Positions 42,521 to 52,564 of a stretch of 64,000 nucleotides of DNA are shown one piece after another. This DNA comes from Xanthomonas floridensis. GTDB taxonomy: Bacteria > Pseudomonadota > Gammaproteobacteria > Xanthomonadales > Xanthomonadaceae. How positions within the stretch are numbered: position 1 is the first letter of the stretch; every line of letters begins with the position of its first letter. The stretch spans positions 57,431-121,430 of the forward strand of contig NZ_LXNG01000013.1 in the NCBI RefSeq assembly GCF_001642575.1, written 5' to 3'. The notes beneath the pieces are model-generated. The model saw only the letters and a program-made list of their open reading frames with translations. It had not been told where the DNA came from and made no database searches. A program made the translations under genes and the position numbers.

Positions 42521-43939
42521 CTAACCGGCGTGCGCACTGCCGGGCGCGTCGTCCATCTCGAACAGCTTGCCGGGATTCAGCAAAAGATGGGGGTCAAGCA
42601 CATGTTTGACGCCACGCATCAATGCGATCTCCGCGCCGGAACGCGTGCTCCACAAATATGGCTTCTTGACCAAGCCGATGCCGTGCTCGGCCGAAATGCT
42701 GCCGCCGAAGCGCTGCAGCGCCTGCGCCAGCAGCTTGGTGACCTGATCGCAGGCCGCCACGAACTCGGCCTGGCTGGTGGCATCGGGCTTGAGCACATTG
42801 ATGTGCAGGTTGCCATCGCCGATATGGCCGAACCACACCACATCGAAATGCGGGTACGCCGCGTGCAGCAAGGCCTGGGTTTCGGCCAGGAACGCCGGCA
42901 TCGCCGAGATGCGCACCGACACGTCGTTCTTGTATGGCGTATAGCGCGCCAGCGCCTCGGTGATGCCTTCGCGCAGGCGCCACAGCTGCGCGGCCTGCGC
43001 ATCGCTCTGGCTGATCACGCCGTCGCTGACCCAACCCTGCTCCATGCAGGTCTCGAACGCCGCCATCGCGGCCGCTTCCTGCGCCTCATCGCCGGCGGCG
43101 AATTCGGTGACCACGTAGTACGGATGCACCTCGGCAAAGGGCGCCTGCGCGCCATGCGCCAACACGTGTTCCAGTGCGCGGTCGGTGAAGAATTCGAAGG
43201 CCTCCAGGCGCAGCTGCGCTCGGAAGGCGGCAAACACCTGCATCAGCACATCGAACGAGGGCAGCGCCAGCAGCATCACATTGCTGGGCGGCGGCGGATC
43301 GGTCAGCCGCAACGTCGCCTCGACCACAATGCCCAGCGTGCCTTCGGAGCCGATCATCAGGTGCCGGAAGTCGTAGCCGCTGGAATTTTTCACCAATGCG
43401 TTGTTGAGCTCCAGCAGCTCGCCGCCGCCGGTGACCACTTTCAGCCCAGCAATCCATTCGCGGGTGTTGCCATAACGGATCACGCGAATCCCGCCGGCAT
43501 TGGTGGCGATGTTGCCGCCGATCGAGCACGAACCACGTGCGGCGAAATCCACCGGATAGATCAGGCCCTGCTCGCGTGCAGCGTTGTGCACCGCCTCCAG
43601 CGGCATGCCCGCCTGCACGGTGAGCGTGCGATCCACCGCATTGAAGTCCAGCGGCTTGTTCAGGCGCTCCAGGCTGAGCACCAGCTCGCCATTGGCCGCC
43701 ACCGCACCACCGGACAAGCCGGTGCGGCCGCCCGAGGGCACCACCGCCACAGCTTGCGCGTTGGCCCAGCGCATCACGGCCTGCACCTCCTCCACCGACC
43801 CGGGCAGCGCGATGGCCAGCGGATTGGGCGTCCAGCGACGCGTCCAGTCGCGGCCGTAATGTTCCAGGTCGGCCGGCTCGGTCTTCAGACGCAGTGCCGG
43901 CACGGCCTGTTGCAACGAAAGAATGCGGGGATCGGTCAT
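42521..43939 (-). CDS. FAD-linked oxidase, probable D-2-hydroxyglutarate dehydrogenase
   Basis: Protein of 472 residues. The PCMH FAD-binding domain includes VVPSGGRTGLSGGAVA and GSCSIGGNIATNAGGIRVIRYG; the C-terminal cap has WFGHIGDGNLHINVLKP and EHGIGLVKKPYL. This fits D-lactate/D-2-hydroxyglutarate dehydrogenases; the divergent serA favours D-2-HG, since SerA forms it as a by-product. D-lactate cannot be ruled out. The start MTDPRILSLQQ is chosen over an upstream Met within a weak extension. Confidence 0.85.
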   Translation of the reverse strand: MTDPRILSLQQAVPALRLKTEPADLEHYGRDWTRRWTPNPLAIALPGSVEEVQAVMRWANAQAVAVVPSGGRTGLSGGAVAANGELVLSLERLNKPLDFNAVDRTLTVQAGMPLEAVHNAAREQGLIYPVDFAARGSCSIGGNIATNAGGIRVIRYGNTREWIAGLKVVTGGGELLELNNALVKNSSGYDFRHLMIGSEGTLGIVVEATLRLTDPPPPSNVMLLALPSFDVLMQVFAAFRAQLRLEAFEFFTDRALEHVLAHGAQAPFAEVHPYYVVTEFAAGDEAQEAAAMAAFETCMEQGWVSDGVISQSDAQAAQLWRLREGITEALARYTPYKNDVSVRISAMPAFLAETQALLHAAYPHFDVVWFGHIGDGNLHINVLKPDATSQAEFVAACDQVTKLLAQALQRFGGSISAEHGIGLVKKPYLWSTRSGAEIALMRGVKHVLDPHLLLNPGKLFEMDDAPGSAHAG

Positions 43940-44148
43940 GGCACGCGGCGCTGCAGATAGGAACCGCACAGCGTGCCAGCGTGCGCCGGCCTCGTCCAGT
44001 TACACCGCCAGCCGCCATCGGCTCGTTGGATTCAGCTGAAACCGTTGCGGCACAAGGGCTTTAGGACTGCGAATAGTGCGTTGCGAGCACCCAATCGCGC
44101 ACCCCATCTGGCATAGTTGCCGACCCGATTGCTGCATTGCGTTCCCCC

Positions 44149-45390
44149 ATGTCGCCGAAGAAGACCTCGTTTCCCAAGCAGGACATCCGCGTACTGTTGC
44201 TGGAAGGCATCAGCCCGACCGCGGTGGATGTGTTCCGCGCCGCCGGTTACTCGCAGATCGAATTGCACGCCAAGTCGTTGCCGGAAGACGAGTTGATCGC
44301 CCGCATCGCCGACGCGCATATCGTTGGCATCCGCTCGCGCACGCAGCTGAGCGCCGAGGTGCTGGCGCACGCCAAGCGCCTGATCGCGGTGGGCTGCTTC
44401 TGCATCGGCACCAATCAGGTGGACCTGGAGGCGGCGGAGCTGGCCGGCATTCCGGTGTTCAACGCGCCCTACTCCAATACCCGCAGCGTAGCCGAGCTGG
44501 TGATCGCCGAGGCGATCCTGCTGCTGCGTGGCATTCCGCAGAAAAACGCCGAATGCCATCGCGGCGGCTGGTCCAAGTCAGCCGCCGGCAGCCACGAAAC
44601 GCGCGGCAAGGTGCTGGGCATCGTCGGCTACGGGCATATCGGCACCCAGGTCGGGGTGCTGGCCGAATCGTTAGGGATGCAGGTGATCTTCCACGACATC
44701 GAAACCAAGTTGTCGCTGGGTAATGCACGTGCGGCCATCGACCTGGACGACCTGCTGGCGCGTTCGGACGTGGTCACCTTGCACGTGCCGGAAACCCCGT
44801 CGACCAAGGACATGATCGGCGCGACCGAAATCGCCCGCATGAAGCCTGGCGCGCACCTGATCAACGCCTCGCGCGGCACCGTCATCGACATCGACGCGCT
44901 GGATGCGGCGCTCAGCTCCGGCCAGATCGGCGGCGCGGCGGTGGACGTGTTTCCGATCGAGCCCAAGGGCAATGGCGATGCGTTCGAATCGCCATTGACC
45001 GCACACGACAACGTGATCCTGACCCCGCACGTGGGCGGCAGCACGCTGGAAGCGCAGGACAATATCGGCATCGAGGTCGCCGCCAAGCTGGTGCGCTACA
45101 GCGATAACGGCAGCACCTTGTCGGCAGTGAATTTCCCCGAAGTGACGCTGCCGGAGCACCCCGACAGCCTGCGACTGCTGCACATCCACCGCAACGTGCC
45201 GGGCGTGCTGTCCAAGATCAACGAGCTGTTCTCGCGCCACAACGTCAACATCGACGGCCAGTTCCTGCGTACCGACGCCAAGGTCGGCTACGTGGTAATC
45301 GATGTCAGCGCCAGCGAGGCGCAGGCCACCGCGTTGAAGGAAGGCCTGGCGTTGATCGAAGGCACCTTGCGGACTCGGGTCTTGTATTGA
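44149..45390 (+). CDS. serA: D-3-phosphoglycerate dehydrogenase
   Basis: First enzyme of serine synthesis, 413 residues, E. coli-type length. It has the NAD loop IVGYGHIGTQVGVLAES (about 157-173), the catalytic Arg in INASRGTVID and His in TPHVGGSTLEAQDN, and a C-terminal ACT domain (HIHRNVPGVLSKINELFSRHNVNI) that senses serine. ATG at 44149 is used; an in-frame TTG lies 12 nt upstream. It is divergent from the FAD oxidase gene, with about 209 bp between starts. Confidence 0.95.
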   Translation: MSPKKTSFPKQDIRVLLLEGISPTAVDVFRAAGYSQIELHAKSLPEDELIARIADAHIVGIRSRTQLSAEVLAHAKRLIAVGCFCIGTNQVDLEAAELAGIPVFNAPYSNTRSVAELVIAEAILLLRGIPQKNAECHRGGWSKSAAGSHETRGKVLGIVGYGHIGTQVGVLAESLGMQVIFHDIETKLSLGNARAAIDLDDLLARSDVVTLHVPETPSTKDMIGATEIARMKPGAHLINASRGTVIDIDALDAALSSGQIGGAAVDVFPIEPKGNGDAFESPLTAHDNVILTPHVGGSTLEAQDNIGIEVAAKLVRYSDNGSTLSAVNFPEVTLPEHPDSLRLLHIHRNVPGVLSKINELFSRHNVNIDGQFLRTDAKVGYVVIDVSASEAQATALKEGLALIEGTLRTRVLY

Positions 45391-45405
45391 TCTGTTGTTG
45401 CACGA

Positions 45406-45682
45406 GCGCCCTCATCCGGCGCTTTGCGCCACCTTCTCCCGCAAGCGGGAGAAGACAGTGCAGGTCATCGGCCTCCCGCTTGCGGGAGGAGAAAATGCAG
45501 GTCGTCGATCTCCCGCTTGCGGCAGGAGAAAAATGCAGGTCGTCGATCTCCCGCTTGCGGGAGGAGAAAATGCAGGTCTTCGGCCTCCCGCTTGCGGGAA
45601 GAGAAAAATGCAGGTCGTCGATCTCCCGCTTGCTCCCTTCTCCCGCTTGCGGGAGAAGGTGCCCGCAGGGCGGATGAGGGCG
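45406..45682. repeat. 37-38 bp tandem hairpin repeats inside an inverted element
   Basis: Six units start near 45437, 45474, 45511, 45549, 45586 and 45624. Each contains CTCCCGCTTGCGGGAG (a self-complementary stem) and a conserved AAATGCAGGTCGTCGAT. The flanks GCGCCCTCATCCGG and GGCGGATGAGGGCGC (drifting) form outer inverted arms of about 30 bp. It lies just after serA, before the Nudix gene on the other strand, and may act as a terminator for both. Confidence 0.9.
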
Positions 45683-45699
45683 CATACCCTCAACACCCA

Positions 45700-46248
45700 T
45701 CACACGCCTCGGGCCATCCACTTCTCGGCCATGCGCCGCAGCGACAGATCCAGCTCCGGTTCTGCAAGTAGCTCGACGATCAGGCGCCAGGCTAGGGCCA
45801 GCGATTCCTCGCTGACCTGGAAGTCTTCGTCAGCGCCGGCCACCACCACATAGCGCGCATCGTAGTGCCAGTGGCCTGCCACCTCGCCGCGTGCCGGGAT
45901 CCAGTGACGGTCCAGATCGAATAGGTCTGCATCCGCCAGCCTCAGGCCAGGCAAACCGGATTCTTCTTCCGCTTCGCGGAGCCCAACCTGCGCCAAGTCG
46001 CGGTCGCCATCGGCGTGCCCGCCCAGTTGCAGCCAGCGCTGCAACTTGCGGTGATGGGTCAGCAGCGTGCGGCTGCCGTCGGCGCTGACGACCCAGGCCG
46101 AGCCGGTGAAATGACCTTCGACACGCTCGCGCACGAATGGATCGGTGGCATCGTCCAGCAGCTGCACGAACTGGTCGGCCACGTCGGCCTCGTCCGGCCA
46201 GCGCGTGCGGTAGGCAGCCAGTTGCTGCCGCAGGGTTGCATCCACCAT
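45700..46248 (-). CDS. Nudix hydrolase
   Basis: Protein of 182 residues with Nudix box GGHADGDRDLAQVGLREAEEESGL (about residues 80-103): the REAEEE core is intact, while the usual Glu at the seventh position is Arg. Such variants still hydrolyse nucleoside-diphosphate derivatives. The start MVDATLRQQLAAYRT has GAGAAC upstream and fits related proteins. The C-terminus (MAEKWMARGV) ends at the flank of the serA-side repeat. Substrate unknown. Confidence 0.86.
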   Translation of the reverse strand: MVDATLRQQLAAYRTRWPDEADVADQFVQLLDDATDPFVRERVEGHFTGSAWVVSADGSRTLLTHHRKLQRWLQLGGHADGDRDLAQVGLREAEEESGLPGLRLADADLFDLDRHWIPARGEVAGHWHYDARYVVVAGADEDFQVSEESLALAWRLIVELLAEPELDLSLRRMAEKWMARGV

Positions 46249-46425
46249 CTGTTGTTCTCGGTCGCCCGTGGGCCAGGCGGCCATTATCGCCATTCATGCT
46301 GCGTACGCGCTTGTCGTGAGCGTGTAGCTTTGGCAAGGTAGGCCGCTTGCCTGTCCCTTCGGGACGCGGCGCACACCTTCGCCCAGGCGCCAGCGCCTTG
46401 GCTTTGCCACTTAGGGATGTACCGA

Positions 46426-47898
46426 ATGCTGAAGTCTCTGTTGAGGGTCAAACCGATCGAGCCCGCTGGACATGTGGATGCGGGCGAACCGGTGGAAGGC
46501 AGCCTGCAGGGCGAAGCCACGCTGCAACGGACCCTCACCGCCAAGCATCTGATCATGCTGGGCATCGGCGCAGTGATCGGCGCCGGCATTTTCGTGCTGA
46601 CCGGCCAGGCCGCGGCCAACCATGCCGGCCCGGCGGTGATGCTGTCCTTCGTCTTTGCCGGCATCGCCTGCGCCTTCGCCGGCCTGTGCTACGCCGAATT
46701 CGCCGCGATGATGCCGGTCTCCGGCAGCGCCTATTCGTATTCATACGCCACGCTCGGCGAAGGCATCGCCTGGTTCATCGGCTGGTGCCTGGTGCTGGAA
46801 TATCTGTTTGCCGGCTCCAGCGTCGCGGTCGGTTGGTCCGCCTACCTGATCAGCTTCCTGACCGGCACGCTCGGGCTGCCGTTCCCGGCAGAACTGGCAG
46901 GCGCGCCACTGGCCTGGGACGGACACGGCTTCGTCAGCTCCGGCAACATCATCAACCTGCCGGCGGTGCTGATCGTCGCTGCAGTGAGCATGCTGTGCTA
47001 TGTCGGCGTCACCCAATCGGCGTTCGCCAATGCGATCGTGGTGGCGATCAAGGTGGTGGTGATCTGCCTGTTCGTCGGCTTCGGCATCGCCTATATCGAC
47101 CCGGCCAACTGGCACCCCTTCATCCCGGAAAACACCGGCCCGGGCCAGTTCGGCTGGGACGGGGTGTTCCGCGCGGCGTCCATCGTGTTCTTCTCGTATA
47201 TCGGGTTCGACGCGGTTTCAACCTCGGCCGGCGAAACCAAGGATCCGCAGAAGAACATGCCGATCGGCATCCTGGTGTCGCTGGCGATCTGCACGGTGAT
47301 CTACATCATCGTCTGCGCAGTGCTGACCGGGCTGCTGCCCTACACCCAGCTGGGCACCGCCAAGCCGGTGGCGACCGCGCTGGAAGCGCACCCGCAACTG
47401 AGCTGGCTCAAGACCGCGGTGGAGATCGGCGCGATCGCCGGCCTGTCCTCGGTGGTGCTGGTGATGTTGATGGCGCAGCCGCGCATCTTCTACACCATGG
47501 CCAAGGACGGGTTGATGCCCAAGCTGTTCGGCAAGGTGCACCCGAAGTTCCACACACCCTACGTCGGCACCATCTTCGTCGGTGTGGTCGCGGCGCTGCT
47601 GGCCGGAGTCATCCCGCTGAACGTGCTGGGCGAACTGGTGTCGATGGGCACCCTGCTCGCCTTCGCCACCGTCTGCGCCGGCGTCATGGTGCTGCGCTTC
47701 ACCAAGCCCGAGCTGCCGCGCCCGTTCCGGGTACCGTTGGCGATGGTGATCTGCCCGCTGGGCGCACTGGCCTGCCTGTTCCTGTTCTTCCAGGCCTTCC
47801 AGGAACACTGGAAGGTGTTCGTGGGCTGGACCGTGATCGGCCTGTGCATTTATTTCGGCTACGGCATCCACCATAGCCGTCTGGCCCGCAAGGCCTGA
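46426..47898 (+). CDS. Amino-acid permease, APC superfamily (CAT-like), first copy
   Basis: Transporter of 490 residues with about twelve membrane helices. The hallmarks are LIMLGIGAVIGAGIFVLTGQAAA (first helix with GAGIF motif), AMMPVSGSAYSYSYATLGE and the TM6 segment FSYIGFDAVSTSAGETKDPQ. It resembles cationic amino-acid transporters (YfnA/CAT type). The ATG at 46426 is preferred over 46417, which abuts AGGG. It is followed by a terminator and a paralogous gene. Confidence 0.88.
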   Translation: MLKSLLRVKPIEPAGHVDAGEPVEGSLQGEATLQRTLTAKHLIMLGIGAVIGAGIFVLTGQAAANHAGPAVMLSFVFAGIACAFAGLCYAEFAAMMPVSGSAYSYSYATLGEGIAWFIGWCLVLEYLFAGSSVAVGWSAYLISFLTGTLGLPFPAELAGAPLAWDGHGFVSSGNIINLPAVLIVAAVSMLCYVGVTQSAFANAIVVAIKVVVICLFVGFGIAYIDPANWHPFIPENTGPGQFGWDGVFRAASIVFFSYIGFDAVSTSAGETKDPQKNMPIGILVSLAICTVIYIIVCAVLTGLLPYTQLGTAKPVATALEAHPQLSWLKTAVEIGAIAGLSSVVLVMLMAQPRIFYTMAKDGLMPKLFGKVHPKFHTPYVGTIFVGVVAALLAGVIPLNVLGELVSMGTLLAFATVCAGVMVLRFTKPELPRPFRVPLAMVICPLGALACLFLFFQAFQEHWKVFVGWTVIGLCIYFGYGIHHSRLARKA

Positions 47899-47905
47899 CC
47901 CTCTC

Positions 47906-47929
47906 AAGACCGGCGTTCGCGCCGGTCTT
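47906..47929 (+). terminator. Terminator between the two permease genes
   Basis: Ten-bp perfect stem AAGACCGGCG / CGCCGGTCTT with tetraloop TTCG, 8 bp after the first permease stop, followed by CTCGTTC. Probably separates the two permease genes at least in part. Confidence 0.75.
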
Positions 47930-47971
47930 CTCGTTCAACGATCGCGCGCAGCGCCAAGCCGGAACCGCTTC

Positions 47972-49402
47972 ATGCTCAAACAACTCTGGGCCACCAAACA
48001 CCCGCACGCCAGCCATGAGGCGGCCGACGGGCTGGGCCTGCAACGCGCGCTTGGCCCCTGGGGGCTGACCGCCCTGGGCATCGGCGCGGTGATCGGCGGC
48101 GGCATCTTCGTGATTACCGGCCAAGCCGCGGCCGACCATGCCGGCCCGGCGATCGTGCTGTCGTTCGTGCTCGCGGCGATCTGCTGCGCGTTCTGCGCGA
48201 TGGCCTACGCCGAGTTCGCCGCGATGGTGCCGGTGTCCGGCAGCGCCTATACCTATACCTACGCCACCTTCGGCGAACTGGCGGCCTGGTTCATCGGCTG
48301 GATGCTGGTGCTGGAATACGGCGTGTCGGCCTCGGCGGTGGCGGTCAGCTGGACCGGCTATTTCCTCAGTCTGCTGGAACACTTCAACATCCATCTCCCT
48401 GCCGCCCTGGTCAGTGCGCCGCTGGACGGCAAGCTGCAGCGTACCGGTGCAATCGCCAACCTGCCCGCCGCCGGCATCGTGTTGTTGCTGACCTGGCTGT
48501 GCTATGTCGGCATCCGCAAGTCGTCGGCGATGAACATGGCGATGGTGATCCTCAAGACCGGGCTGATCATCCTGGTCATTGCGGCCGGCTGGAAGTATGT
48601 GGACCCGGCCAACTGGCATCCCTTCATCCCCGCCAACGAAGCACCGGGCAAGTACGGCATGGAAGGCGTGCTGCGTGGCGCGGCGATGGTGTTCTTCGCC
48701 TACATCGGCTTCGAGGCGGTCTCGGTGGCGGCGCAGGAATCGCACCGGCCGCAGCGCGATCTGCCGATCGGCATGATGCTGTCGCTGGTGATCTGTACCG
48801 TGCTGTACATCGCCATGGCCGCGGTGATGACGGGCCTGGTCCCCTACACCCTGCTGGGCACCGACGAGCCGGTGGTGACGGCGGTGGCCGCGCATCCGCA
48901 GCTGGCCTGGCTGCGCGTGGTGGTGGAAGTGGGCGCGTTGATCGGGTTGTCGTCGGTAGTGCTGGTGATGATCATCGGCCAGCCGCGCATCTTCATGATC
49001 ATCGCCCGCGACGGTCTGCTGCCATCGATCTTCACCCGCATCCACCCCAAGTACCGCACGCCGCATATCAATACCGTCATCACCGGTGTGGGCATCGCAC
49101 TCCTGGCCGCCGTCTTCCCGCTGGATGTGCTGGGCGAGCTGACCTCGATGGGCACGCTGATCGCCTTCGCCGCCGTCTGCGCCGGCGTGATGATCCTGCG
49201 TTACACCCATCCGGAACTGCCGCGTCCGTTCCGCATTCCGTTCGCCTGGCCGATCTGCATCGCCGGTGTGCTGAGCTGCCTTGCCTTGCTGTCGGCAATG
49301 ACCCTGCACAACTGGATGCTGATGGGGGTGTGGACGCTGGTCGGGCTGGTGGTCTATTTCGGCTACGGCTATCGCCACAGCCGCCTGCGCGACGGTCGCT
49401 GA
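47972..49402 (+). CDS. Amino-acid permease, APC superfamily, second copy
   Basis: Transporter of 476 residues closely similar to the preceding gene: LTALGIGAVIGGGIFVITGQAAA, AMVPVSGSAYTYTYATFGEL, VFFAYIGFEAVSVAAQESHRPQ and a shared DPANWHPFIP loop. It is a tandem duplication with diverged central and C-terminal parts; notably the TM6 ...AGETKDPQK becomes AAQESHRPQR. The two may differ in substrate. About twelve helices are predicted by eye. Confidence 0.88.
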   Translation: MLKQLWATKHPHASHEAADGLGLQRALGPWGLTALGIGAVIGGGIFVITGQAAADHAGPAIVLSFVLAAICCAFCAMAYAEFAAMVPVSGSAYTYTYATFGELAAWFIGWMLVLEYGVSASAVAVSWTGYFLSLLEHFNIHLPAALVSAPLDGKLQRTGAIANLPAAGIVLLLTWLCYVGIRKSSAMNMAMVILKTGLIILVIAAGWKYVDPANWHPFIPANEAPGKYGMEGVLRGAAMVFFAYIGFEAVSVAAQESHRPQRDLPIGMMLSLVICTVLYIAMAAVMTGLVPYTLLGTDEPVVTAVAAHPQLAWLRVVVEVGALIGLSSVVLVMIIGQPRIFMIIARDGLLPSIFTRIHPKYRTPHINTVITGVGIALLAAVFPLDVLGELTSMGTLIAFAAVCAGVMILRYTHPELPRPFRIPFAWPICIAGVLSCLALLSAMTLHNWMLMGVWTLVGLVVYFGYGYRHSRLRDGR

Positions 49403-49566
49403 GCAAACGCACGAGCCATCCGTGGCTGACGCAAAGATCGCGCATTGGCGCATGGTAGTGCAGATGACCCCGATCTTCGTTGCAGAGCGGCTGATCTGGC
49501 GCTTGGCTTGAGAGTGCTGATCTGCCCGTTTGCTTGAAGTGCTGATCTGTCGCTTGAATGCAGGGC

Positions 49567-49668
49567 CCTTGCCCGCCCACCGTCTCGGGATACGCCGTGA
49601 ATCCATCCATGGAGGCTCTTATGCGGCATCCATGCCGCGTAAGGTCCCACGAAGATGGGCGGGCAAGG
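49567..49668 (+). repeat. Type-A palindromic repeat, second locus
   Basis: Exactly 102 bp, beginning CCTTGCCCGCCCACC and ending GGTGGGCGGGCAAGG in stem logic (right arm GATGGGCGGGCAAGG). The inner palindromes are TCCATCCATGGA and GCGGCATCCATGCCGC, so stem positions are kept although bases differ from the main array. Confidence 0.9.
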
Positions 49669-49801
49669 ACCACTCAAGATGGTCGGTGTACTGGGTAACA
49701 GCAGGCTCGGTGCCCTGCTGTTCCGACAGGCGCGCCTGCCTAACGCCAGCCGATCAACGAACATGCTTTTCAGCAAGCCACCGACCAGCAGTCTGACTCG
49801 G

Positions 49802-49895
49802 TGTCCTCGCCGATTGCGGGACCGTTGGCGGCATGGATGCCTCCACCGAGCCCCCATTGACGGATTCACGGCATGTCCAGCAAGCGGTGAGAGCG
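49802..49895 (-). repeat. Type-B palindromic repeat relative, second locus
   Basis: Shares CCTCGCCGATTGCGGGACCG and GGATTCACGG blocks with the B modules at 19.5-20.3 kb, with a decayed right arm (GGTGAGAGCG). Same 94-bp length. Confidence 0.7.
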
Positions 49896-50091
49896 CCGCG
49901 CCCCCGACCCACTCAGCATTTGACTTTGGCTTCCAACTGCACCCAACCAGAGACGGCTTGCAACACCACCGCGCTCGCTGCCGGACGCGCGCTCGCCACA
50001 TTCTGTCAGCCACGCGTGATCCGAGCGTGGCAGGAACACACCCTGCTACGCTGCACCTGACCGTAATCCAGCGGGGCAGTAGAATAGGTGC

Positions 50092-50745
50092 ATGAATGCG
50101 ACCACTGCCCCCCTGCCTTATAGCGCCGCCCGTCTGCACGAGTTGGCGCAGTTGCTGATCGGCAATATCCGCGAGCTGGCCCAGGCCGGCTGGACGCCCG
50201 CCACCAGCAGCAATTTTTCCCATCGCCTGGACGAGCAGCACGCTGCGATCACCGTCTCCGGACGCGACAAGGGCCGCCTGGTCGAAGAAGACATCATGGT
50301 GGTGGACTTCGATGGCCAGGCGGTTGGCCGCCCGCTGCGCCCGTCTGCCGAAACCTTGCTGCACACCCAGCTGTATCGCCGGTTTCCGGAGATCGGTTGC
50401 GTGCTGCATACCCACTCGCCGGTACAGACGATTGCGTCCCGCCTGTATGCAGGCAGCGGCGTGATCCGCCTGGAAGGCTACGAACTGCTCAAGGCCTTCG
50501 AAGGCAATACCACCCACGAAACCGCGGTGGACGTGCCGGTGTTCGCTAACACCCAGGACATGCAGGTGCTCGCCGCGCAAGTGGAGGCCTTGCTGGACAA
50601 ACAGAGCATGTGGGGGTATCTCATCGAAGGACACGGCCTGTACGCCTGGGGCCGCAACATGGCCGAGGCACGCCGCCATCTGGAGGCATTCGAATTCCTG
50701 CTGCACTGCGAACTCGAACTGCTGAAATTGCGCGGCCCGCGCTAA
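50092..50745 (+). CDS. mtnB: Methylthioribulose-1-phosphate dehydratase
   Basis: Class II aldolase-like enzyme of 217 residues in methionine salvage. It has the zinc-site [10 protein letters not shown], the [12 protein letters not shown] and [18 protein letters not shown] segments, and a final [12 protein letters not shown]. The gene order mtnB-mtnD-mtnC is the expected aerobic salvage set. The Lys/Asp proton-transfer residues are not checked. The ATG is near a weak upstream GGTGC. Confidence 0.94.
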   Translation: MNATTAPLPYSAARLHELAQLLIGNIRELAQAGWTPATSSNFSHRLDEQHAAITVSGRDKGRLVEEDIMVVDFDGQAVGRPLRPSAETLLHTQLYRRFPEIGCVLHTHSPVQTIASRLYAGSGVIRLEGYELLKAFEGNTTHETAVDVPVFANTQDMQVLAAQVEALLDKQSMWGYLIEGHGLYAWGRNMAEARRHLEAFEFLLHCELELLKLRGPR

Positions 50746-50779
50746 GTTCTGCCCGTCCCCCTTCGTGAGCCAGACCGCC

Positions 50780-52047
<1,268 letters not shown>

Positions 52048-52564
52048 ACACCGCCTGGTAATGGAGCACACCCGGCTGCGCGCACCGCAGCCGGATGTGC
52101 AGCCGGGCCCATTGTCCGAGGTTTTGCGGGTTTTCCTGAGGTCGGTCCCGGCAGGCGCGGTGTTTGTGCAAGAGTGATGCGCAGCCTGCATCGCCACTGC
52201 GGATTGCGGAGCGCTGCCGCCATTGATCTGTGTCTGCCGTGTGTGGAGGTCACGCCATCGCTGCAGCGACGCTGCCTTGCGATCAATGCGGGTCGCCTGC
52301 CAGACAAGCTGGACCGGTGATCGATGACTGCCCGCAAGATGTCCTCACGCCGCGGCCAAGCAGGCAAGGAGCAGGAAGCAGGAAGATTGCTGGACGGCAC
52401 CGCATGCGCCCTGCGCATACAGGCGGACAACCGCCGCCTACGTTGTTGTCGTCGTACCGCAGAATGCTGTTGACCACGCCGACCGCGCGCACTCTCCAGA
52501 TTCTGCGTCCATCCGTCTTCGAGAGGCATCGGTGTTGTTCCTATCGCCCCACCCCACCTCGCCA
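52048..52564. other. Gene-free stretch, hairpin at 52072-52094
   Basis: About 500 bp with no convincing gene. A perfect 9-bp stem (CCGGCTGCG / CGCAGCCGG) at 52072-52094 lies 24 bp after the mtnC stop and may act as a terminator, though it has no T-run. Confidence 0.6.

Larger units (their letters stand above)
49403..50091. other. Gene-free stretch with repeats
   Basis: After a threefold GCTGATCTG repeat (49491-49548) come one type-A palindromic repeat at 49567-49668 and a type-B relative at 49802-49895, separated by 133 bp. Both share the stem logic of the array at 19.3-20.4 kb; frames within them are by-products. The promoter of mtnB is probably within 49900-50091. Confidence 0.8.

Noticed and set aside
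40802..43960. A 1052-residue plus-strand open frame across the DUF4105 and FAD oxidase genes
   Set aside because: Spans two well-supported genes on the other strand and has no domain.
45406..45682. CRISPR-like array
   Set aside because: Units are tandem without unique spacers and contain their own stem; no cas genes nearby.
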